Source: Episyrphus balteatus
Taxonomy: Eukaryota; Arthropoda; Insecta; Diptera; Syrphidae
Reading direction: 5' to 3'
Assembly: GCF_945859705.1 (NCBI RefSeq)
Contig: NC_079137.1
Span: forward strand, 29,383,322-29,447,321
DNA: 64,000 nucleotides
Under the pieces are notes generated by a model. The model was not told the origin of the DNA. It searched no databases and saw only the letters and a list, made by a program, of their open reading frames with translations. This document shows positions 26,201-35,200 of the stretch, piece after piece. A program made the position numbers and the translations under genes. The number at the start of each line of letters is the position of its first letter. The stretch's first letter is position 1.

Positions 26201-29200
26201 GAGGAAGAAGAGGTAAATAAAACACTATTCAATAATGGATTCTTGCATTTAAACAGAATTTTATTATTTAAGAAAGTTTAACTTATTCATTCGATGCAAT
26301 GAAATAAATTAGATATATATTTGACTATTTCGCAAGCTGCATGTGTTCTTACAAAAAATGTATTTGTATTTAAATTTTCCCGATACCTTCATATTAGTTG
26401 GAGAGGTGACCGTCGCATCGAGTTCCCTAGCTCCCAAGGTTAGAGGTTAAAATTGGAGTGAAATGTAAGATAAGTTGATACTTTAAACGAAAAAATAGGG
26501 TAGTCACTTTTAAAATGGGAGCTTCTATGTGGCAACCCTATTTTAAAAGAAAAATTGTCACATAACTAATACTGCCATATCTTTATAGTTTTTTTCAAAT
26601 TTGTCAAAGTTTTTTTTAAATGTCTAGTGCCGTCTCTTAAATACGACAAGTACAAAAAAAAAACACAAAAATTCTAATTTTCAGACAAAATGTATGATAT
26701 TTGATAGAGTAAAAGGCGAAAAAATACATCACATTTAAAAAGAACCCTCTTTAATTTTAAAAATATCGGATGCCAACTCTGAAATACGGACAAATACTCG
26801 ACAACCCTACGCAAATGTATAAAAACACTCAAAATCTATCAAAAAAAAAAGAGTGTGTGTACACATGTACACGCGACTGAAGTTATACTTCTCACTCAGT
26901 ATAGGTATGTAAGTGAATTTCATTTGATATTTTTAATTTTTATTATTTTTGTTTTATATTTTTATTAAAATAATCAAACAGCGTAATTTCTTAACAATCT
27001 CAGCTTATGGTGATCTTAGAATACTTTTTTATTGCTAGATCTTTTTGACCCAAGACAATCTGACTTAACTGAAAATAGTTATGCAAGGAAAATTCTTTAT
27101 AATTGTAAGTTAAGATTCTTCATACCACTTTCTAGGGCTATTTTTTTGAGAAAAAAAAAATAAATTGTATATACAATTGATGTCCTATCTATCAATACAG
27201 GTTTAATTTTAGTCTATGTTGTTTTTTTTTCTCTACCCATAAATAAGGTATTTAAATTTTTGTTTTCCATTATTTGTCCAAAAAAATAATAACACGTTCA
27301 ATTACCCAAAAATATTTTAAAAACTATTTTTTATTAATCCACACTTCATTTTTTTTTATATATCAAGTGAACACTAAATTGATTCTTCCATCCCCCTTAC
27401 ATCCATGTTGTTTTCAATTTATTCTGTGAAATTTACTCATATCGTTGAGTTGACTGAGTTGGGTTGTCTGAGTTGAGTTGTCTGAGTTGAGTTGTCTGAG
27501 TTGAATTGTCTGAGTTGAGTTGTCTGAGTTGAGTTGCTGAGTTGAGTTGCTGAGTTGAGTCGTCTGAGTTGAGTCGTCTGAGTTGAGTTGTCTGAGTTGA
27601 ATTGTCTGAGTTGAGTCGTCTGAGTTGAGTTGTCTGTGTTGAGTCGTCTGAATTGAGTTGAGTTGATGGGATTTTGTTACTTTTGTATCTTTCTCCAAAT
27701 TTTACCAGGTCCATCTGAGCAGTACACTTCGTCTTACGTGTATATGAGTTATGGATGTGGCAATATTTCTAGAAAACCGATAAAAGAAGTAGATCCGAAA
27801 AGAAAGGAAGGTACTGGTAAAAACGGCAGTGATTCGTTTATGGTATGGGGGTTTTTGCTTATAGCTTTTGGTGTGGGTATTTGGTCTCCTTGAGGAAACA
27901 ATGGATGGGTATTGTTTTTTAGATATTTTATAGACAAACCTGCACCAGAGTGTCGAATAATTAGGCGAAGATGGATTGATTATCTTCAATAAAGGTAACG
28001 GCCCTAAGCAAAACTCGGTATTTTTGAGTGAATTTTTGATCAAAAACTTTCAAAACCAGATCCAAACGTCCCCCAGTCACTCGATTTGGATACTATTTAG
28101 CATCTGTTGGACCATTTGGTGAGAAAAGTAAGGAAGAATTCAAAGGATTAGCTGAAACGAGTCTTTTAGGAAGAGTGGAAAAGATTCGGCCCAAAAGTTG
28201 CAAAAAATCTAGTAAAATCAATGCCTTCAAGTGAGTTTGACCTCGTCAAGTCTAGGGGGTAGCCTAAAATATATTAATTCCCAAAAAAATTTAGATATTT
28301 ATACTTTTAACATCGATTTTCATAGTTTTTTCTTCTCTGTATACTTACTTTTGTAATGCGAAATTTTGTACTGTGTTTAATTTCTTGTCACTTTTTCATT
28401 TAGTATTGATTATTTGACAACATTTTTTTTGTAAATATGTAGGCAATGATTAATGAAATAAAACCATATTTAAATTTTTTTCGAAAATGTATTAGATTCT
28501 TTTTTTTGAGGTCTTGGTTAAACAAAGTTAGGGGTGTATACTTACTTTTGTGACTGAGTGTATATTTCATTTGGCACCATTTTGACCTGTATCTAACGGT
28601 TTTATCTAGCTACGGTAAAGCCAAAGACCGTTTGAATGTATGTTATGGATGCATATTCATTTGTTCCATCTTAACTTCTAAGCTAACCTCTAAGTTAGTA
28701 AAGTTGTACACCGTTAAACCTTCCAAAAAGCTAAGCAACTGCTAAAAATGTAAGTGATGATTCTCAGGAAGAGGACTTTGCAGACTGTATTTGTACCTTC
28801 TATTTGCAACTGTTTTCTATATCCCATCCAAAATATTGTTGGATTAAGTGCAAAATGTGTACAAAATGGTACAGCTTGTGCTGGAGTGAGAACTAATGAA
28901 AATATAGCATAATTGTGCTATTATTGCAAATAGACTGCAATAAAAGCAAAAGAAACGATCTTTCTAGCAACAAAATTTGATAGGGCGGGCGGTCTTACCC
29001 AAATGTTGGGGCAAGACCGTTTTTTGTTAGATGTTTTTTCAAAACTTATTATCTTTTGTTCAATATTTAAATTTTTTGAAGTTATACTTCTTATGGGAGG
29101 GTGAGTATGAAAATTTACTTTTTGACAAGAATGTCAAAGGGATTATGACGCGATCACCCTGGGTAGTAGGGCTGTCGTTTCACCTTTAGAGTAGGCAGTA

Positions 29201-32200
29201 CTTTAGTATTTAAAAATGCAGTACGCCGCAGTACGGAAAACATAAAACACACAACACGTTGCAAGTTACATGTTTCATGTGGCAAGTTGCATGTGGCAAG
29301 TTGCATGTGGCAAGTTTTATGCGGCAAGTTGCGTGTGGCAAGTTGCATGTGGCAAGCTGCATGTGGCAAGTTGCATGTGGCAAGTTGTATGCGGCAAGTT
29401 GCGTGTGGCAAGTAGCATGTGGCAAGCTGCATGTGGCAAGTTGCCAGGGTTGCAAAAAGCTCACATTTCAGCTCAGCTCACAGCTCAGCTCAAATTTGAG
29501 CTAGCTCACTTTTGAGCTAGGTACCATAGCTCCGCTCATTTGAGCTGAGCTGAAAGTGGGCTGAGCTGAAAGTGAGCGCCCCCAACTTCCAACCCCTATA
29601 TCTCGGAATTTTGAAGAAAATGAAAAAAAAAATGTTGATGCCAAAAGGTAGCGGGGACTCTAACCTACATTTGGGTACATATCCCATCCCTGTAGGTCCT
29701 CGCGTTCTCAAACCGGGAGAACTTAAAAGTAAAAAAAAATTAGGCACGATTCTGATAAAAAAGGCATGATGTAGCGGTTTAACATGGAAGGCGATTTTTT
29801 AAAAATCTGATAATGTGCAAAGCGTAGGCCCATGACACAAGCTATCATTTGGCATCAATCCCAAAAATTCCTCTCAAGCGGTTTAGCTTCTAGGAGCGTT
29901 CAAAGATTCGCGGATTTTTCGAAAAAAAATTTTACCCCAACTTTCAAAGGCGATTTTCTCGGAATTTTGAAAAAAAATCGAAAAAACCGGATTATAACAC
30001 TATCAGGAAGCTGAGAATATAAGCTTTCATATGGCACCACTCTCCTGTCTCTAGATCAAAGCGTTTAGCTCCCAGAAGTTTTTTCGCGCCCCCAACTTCC
30101 AACGCCTATATCGCGGAATTTTGAAGAAAATGAAAATAAAATTTTTGATTCCAAAAGGTAGCGGGGACTCTAACCTACATTTGGGTACAACTCCCATCCC
30201 TGTAGGTCCAGGCGTTCTCAAACCGGGAGAACTTAAAAGTAAAAAAAAAATAAGCACGATTCTGAAAAAAAGGCATGATGTGGTGGTTTAACATGGGAGG
30301 CGATTTTTAAAAAATCTGATAATGTGCAAAGCGTAGGCCCATGACACAAGCTATCATTTGGCATCACTCCTAAAAATTGCTCTCAAGCGGTTTAACTTCC
30401 AGGAGCGTTCAAAGATTCGGGGATTTTTCGAAAAAAAAAAATTACCCAAACTTTCAAACGCGATTTTCTCTGAATTTTGAAAAAAGTCGAAAAACCGGAT
30501 TGTACCGGAATTTTTTTTATGATAAAAAAAGAAATATTTTACTAAAAAAATAGAAATATATTTACTATTAAAAAAACCAAGAAAAAAGATCACGAAAAAT
30601 TATCTGTTTTATTTATAAAAATATCCATGTGTTAAAATAATTCCATTAATAACTCGAACCAAACATCTTAAGCTATGGTGTTTTATAAAAGTTTAAAATA
30701 TCTTCATATTTCATTATACTTTCCAAATAAAAATCAATGTATCCTCTCACCCATCACAGCTCAGCTCAGCTCACTTTACCTTAGCTCACCCAACAGCTCA
30801 GCTCAACCATCAGCTCAGCTCACTTTTAGCTCAGCTCAAATGAGCTGAGCTATGGTACATAGCTCAAAAGTGAGCTAGCTCAAAATTTGAGCTGGGCTGT
30901 GAACTGAGCTCAGCTAACTTTTGAGCTTTGTAGCAACCCTGCAAGTTCCATATTGCTACGTACGGTCTGAACCGCACAACATGAGTAAATTTCACAGAAT
31001 AAATTGAAAACTACATGGATTCAAGGAGGATGAAAGAATTAATTTATTGTTCACTTTATAAAAATGTAAAAAAACTTAGTGTGGATAATTACTTCATAAA
31101 TCATAATAGAAATTAAAAATATCAAATGAAATTCATTTACAATTTTACATTATACTGAATGAGAAGTATAACTTCAGTCGCGTTTACATGTGTACACACA
31201 CTCTTTTTTTTTATAATAAGGAGAGTTTTTACAGGAAACATTTAATTTTATGAATAACGACTTTATTGATTAGGAAATTGAATTAAATTACCAAAAGCAG
31301 TAATTGAAATCGTAAAATAAAATATAAAATTAAGAAAGGAAAAAAAAAATTAAAAAAAAAGGAAAAAAAATTGAGTTTAAAATTGATTATTTCAAAAACT
31401 ATACGACATTTTAGCTTCTAGTTTTCAGTAGTTGATTTAAAATTGATTACGAAATTGATTTTAGTTACCAAAAGCAGTGTTTTGAAATCGTAAAATAAAA
31501 AATAAAATTAAAATAAGAAAAAAAATTAAAAAAAAGTTAAAATTTTGAGTTTAAAAATTAATTATTTCAAAAACTGTACGACATTTTAGCTTCTGGTTTT
31601 CAGTAGTTGATTTAAAATTGATTACAAAATTGATTTTAGTTACCAAAAGCAGTGTTTGAAATCGTAAAATAAAAAATAAAATTAAAATAAGAAAAAAAAT
31701 TTTAAAAAAGTTAAAAATTTTGAGTTTAAAAATTAATTATTTCAAAAACTGTACAACATTTTAGCATCTTGTTTTCAACAATTGGTTGAAAATTAGCTAG
31801 ATAATTAAATTAAATTACCAAAAACAAAGCTTGACCGTGTAAAATTAAAGAAAAAATTAAAGTAAAAAAAAAAAATTAAAAAAAAGTTAAAATTTTGAGT
31901 TTAAAAATTTGTTTTTCAAAAACTTTTCACGAAAACGACATTATTTGAAAAGATAATTAAATAATAGGGTTTTGGCTTAAAAAAAATTTATAATACAAGA
32001 ATGTAGGTGTTGCCGTTGTTTTTAAATATTTTTTTAAAATAAAAGTTTTTTTTTGGCACTCTCCGAAGTAAAAAATTGAAAAAAAATATAACCCATCCAG
32101 TCTGCTTTCTGCCATTTTGAATTTAGAAACTACAAACCATCAGGAACACGCATGCAAAATGGCAGCCATTTCCGAGTCAGTAAATTTCAAAAAAAAATTT

Positions 32201-35200
32201 ACCACTTTGCGCCCTTCTGCCACCCCTTTTCCATCCACTTAGCTTTCTGCCATTTTGGAACTGTCACTTTAACACCTTCTTCAACCACCTTCACCACTTT
32301 TTACCCATTTCCGAGAAAGTTTTTTTTCCAAAAAAAAATGCAAGTTTGACCCCCCACCCACGCTTATTCCATCCAGTCTGCTTTCTGCCAATTTGGCATT
32401 TGCTTATCCCACCCCCATCCAACAATTTCATGAAAAAAAATTCCATTTCCCGAGTGAGTCCGAAAACTTGCATCCATCTCTCCGGTATCGTTGGAAGCGC
32501 TTTACTTGTCCTCTGGTTAAAGATTTTGTGTCATCATATTAAATATAATAAATGACAGCCTATGGACTAAAGATGCAAAAGTCATGAATTAGAATTATAT
32601 ATACTGCTTCTTTAGATATACTATAGAACTATAATGAAAAAAATGGTATTTAAATCAAGTATTTTTTTTTTTGTTGTTTAATTTTGCAGGGACTTTTAAA
32701 TACATTAGTTTGAAAAACAGTATTCAATATAGCACATGGATCCGCTCCCGAAAAAGGACCATAATATCAGTCTTTTAAAGGAAGTTTATGAATTATCCTT
32801 TTTATGCAAAGCACCATGGATTATAAATATGTACCCAAACATACATTTACCATAATCGTTTTAAAATGATGACGAATTCCTTTCAACAAAAAAAATCGAA
32901 GTAAAATCGATTTTGATGCGATTTAAGAGGCATTAACAATGTGCATGATTTACTGAACAAAAAATCCATTTTAAATCTATTTTTTTTATTGAATTCGACA
33001 TTAAACTTACATAATTGATCCAAGACCCTTGAATAACACCGATTGGAATATACCTACGTTAAAAACTTAATTTGTTGGCTTTAGCTCCTTTATCGTTGTG
33101 TCTTATGTGGGTATGTTTTGTAAAAATAATTCATACAAATGCCTACCTTAATTTATCTTTCACCTGTCTTATCTAAAATGCTATCAATCAACGTCATAAA
33201 ATCATAAAAGGCGTTGCCACTTATAAATTAGTATGTTTGTCGTATCGTATAATATCTGTTGTACCTATGTACAAAAGCATGTAAAAAGCTTGACACGTGT
33301 GGGTCTGTCTATCGTTAACGTATAATGTCTTAAGTCTGTGAATATAAAATACCTTTTGTTCTTTGTGGTGTAATTTAAGTATTTTTTTTTCTTTTGCAAA
33401 GTCATGTACACAACAAAATGACATTGAACCATGTAATTTTATACACACCCTTAAAACTTTTTTTGTTGGAGCTGGTTTTTTTTTGCCACTCTTCGTATTT
33501 AAGCGAAGGATAAAGTTCAAGGACTCGACGAAAATTAAACAAAAAAAAAAGTCATAGAATCCTGTAATAAAAGGTATGATTTTTTCTTTTAACGACTGAA
33601 AGTCTGGATTGAAATCCCATCAGTTTGTTAAAAGAACTTTTTTTCCTAAAAGAAGAATAAATATTTTGTTAGGCTTTCTTAATCATCTACTGATTAACTC
33701 AAACCTCATTCTGAGTTGATGTATACTTCATTGATGATTTTGAGGCTCGTGTAGACATTATATTTTGTAGGTATCTTATTTATATCTTTTTTAAGGAATA
33801 AAACCAGACGCAGACCAGTTTCTAGAGAAATAAAATAGAGTTGAATTTAGCCATTTTTATTCTTGATGCAAGAAAATGTGAACAAAAGATGGAATTTAAA
33901 AATATATTCCATCAAAAAAAACATTCTTTTGGCCATTCAATAATTGGAAGGGACTATTTAGAATTGATTTGTAATTCCATGTTTATGAATGGCTGAGGTT
34001 GGTCATTGAAACTAATAGACGGTTGAAAATTTCAAGAACCATTTAAGTAATAAGAAATAAAATTAAACAGTTCTCCACAAAAATTAATCTTTTTTCCTTC
34101 GACTTATGTTATGTAGTTTAAACACAAAAAAAAAAGAGAAACCTTAGGAATAGCAGCTTTTCAGTTATAGCTTATAAGCATCAATGTCACTGAAAATATT
34201 TTATATATCATCTAATTTTCTACAAAAAAAACAAATATCAAACATCAAACATAACGGCTTTGTGATGAAAACTATCCATTGTGCCGATGTTATGATACAT
34301 TAATATTTTATGGTCACTTTATAGATTTCGATAGGGAGACATATCGTCGGTCGGCACAAAGCCAAAACCGCGAATCTGCATTTTTGGACATTTTCACTTT
34401 AATGCGGCATTTAACTTGTCATCGGCCCCTCTATCCACTGCTTCGACCCCAATCATCCATCTGTTGCCTAAAAGCCTAAAATATCAATTTCCGTAGCACG
34501 AGTTCCCATACGATTGCATGAATTTCCAAAACTTTGAAGCCGTTTGTCTCAAAACTACAATTTTGCAGATTCGTGGTTTTGGCGTTGTGCCATGACAAAA
34601 TAAGAACATTAAATTTTATAACAAACTAGTAGGACTTAACTATACACAATTTTCAAAAAAAGTTAGTTTTTCATTAGTTAATTTTTTTTTATTTTTTTTT
34701 TTTTCAAAATTTTTATTTTGAAATTTAATTTCAAACCATTGATTTTTACTAATTTTTTCCAAATTAAGTCAGGAGAAAATAACACCAACACCAACAAAAT
34801 ACATACCTACCTATATTAAAAAAAAAAACATAAGTATATACATTTTCTTCACCTTCAGTTCAGTTTGATTTTTTTTTGTTGAAGTATTAACGAACACCAT
34901 AAATGTTTTCTTCTCCAGGAAAAAAAGGAATTTTTTTTAAACATCTTTGTATGTCTGACCTTTATATGCTTGAAGTGTCAAGTAAGTTTTCAACTTGCTT
35001 ATCATAACTTCATCTTTTGTTATTTTCACCTTTCCGACATTCAAAACAAACCATCATACCTCCGCTCAAAACAAAAAATCGATATCCACAACGACAAATT
35101 AGTCATGACCTTGGAGCACTTTTTTTTCTCTATATAACAAGAAGCAAAAAAAGCCCAAGAATTTGTTTGGATTTCATTTGACTCAAACTCAACCCCAGAG

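Larger units (their letters stand above)
26840..31209. mobile_element. 4.4-kb foldback nest with long terminal inverted repeats
   Basis: The left end (26850-26960) carries GAGTGTGTGTACACATG and GCGACTGAAGTTATACTTCT. The right end (31100-31205) carries the same in reverse complement. A second matching block, 27329-27440 against 30980-31085 (shared word CAATTTATTCTGTGAAATTT), extends the arms. The left arm has about 360 extra bases between the blocks. The inside is a stack of other repeats, listed separately. The exact ends and target duplication are not determined. Confidence 0.75.

Noticed and set aside
27414..27714. Overlapping ~93-residue Ser/Thr/Gln/Leu-rich frames on the minus strand
   Set aside because: They are translations of the 14-bp minisatellite; the repeat itself explains the open frames.
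29154..29515. Four overlapping 81-92 residue repetitive frames on both strands
   Set aside because: They come from the 15-bp minisatellite, whose period is a multiple of three and lacks stops.
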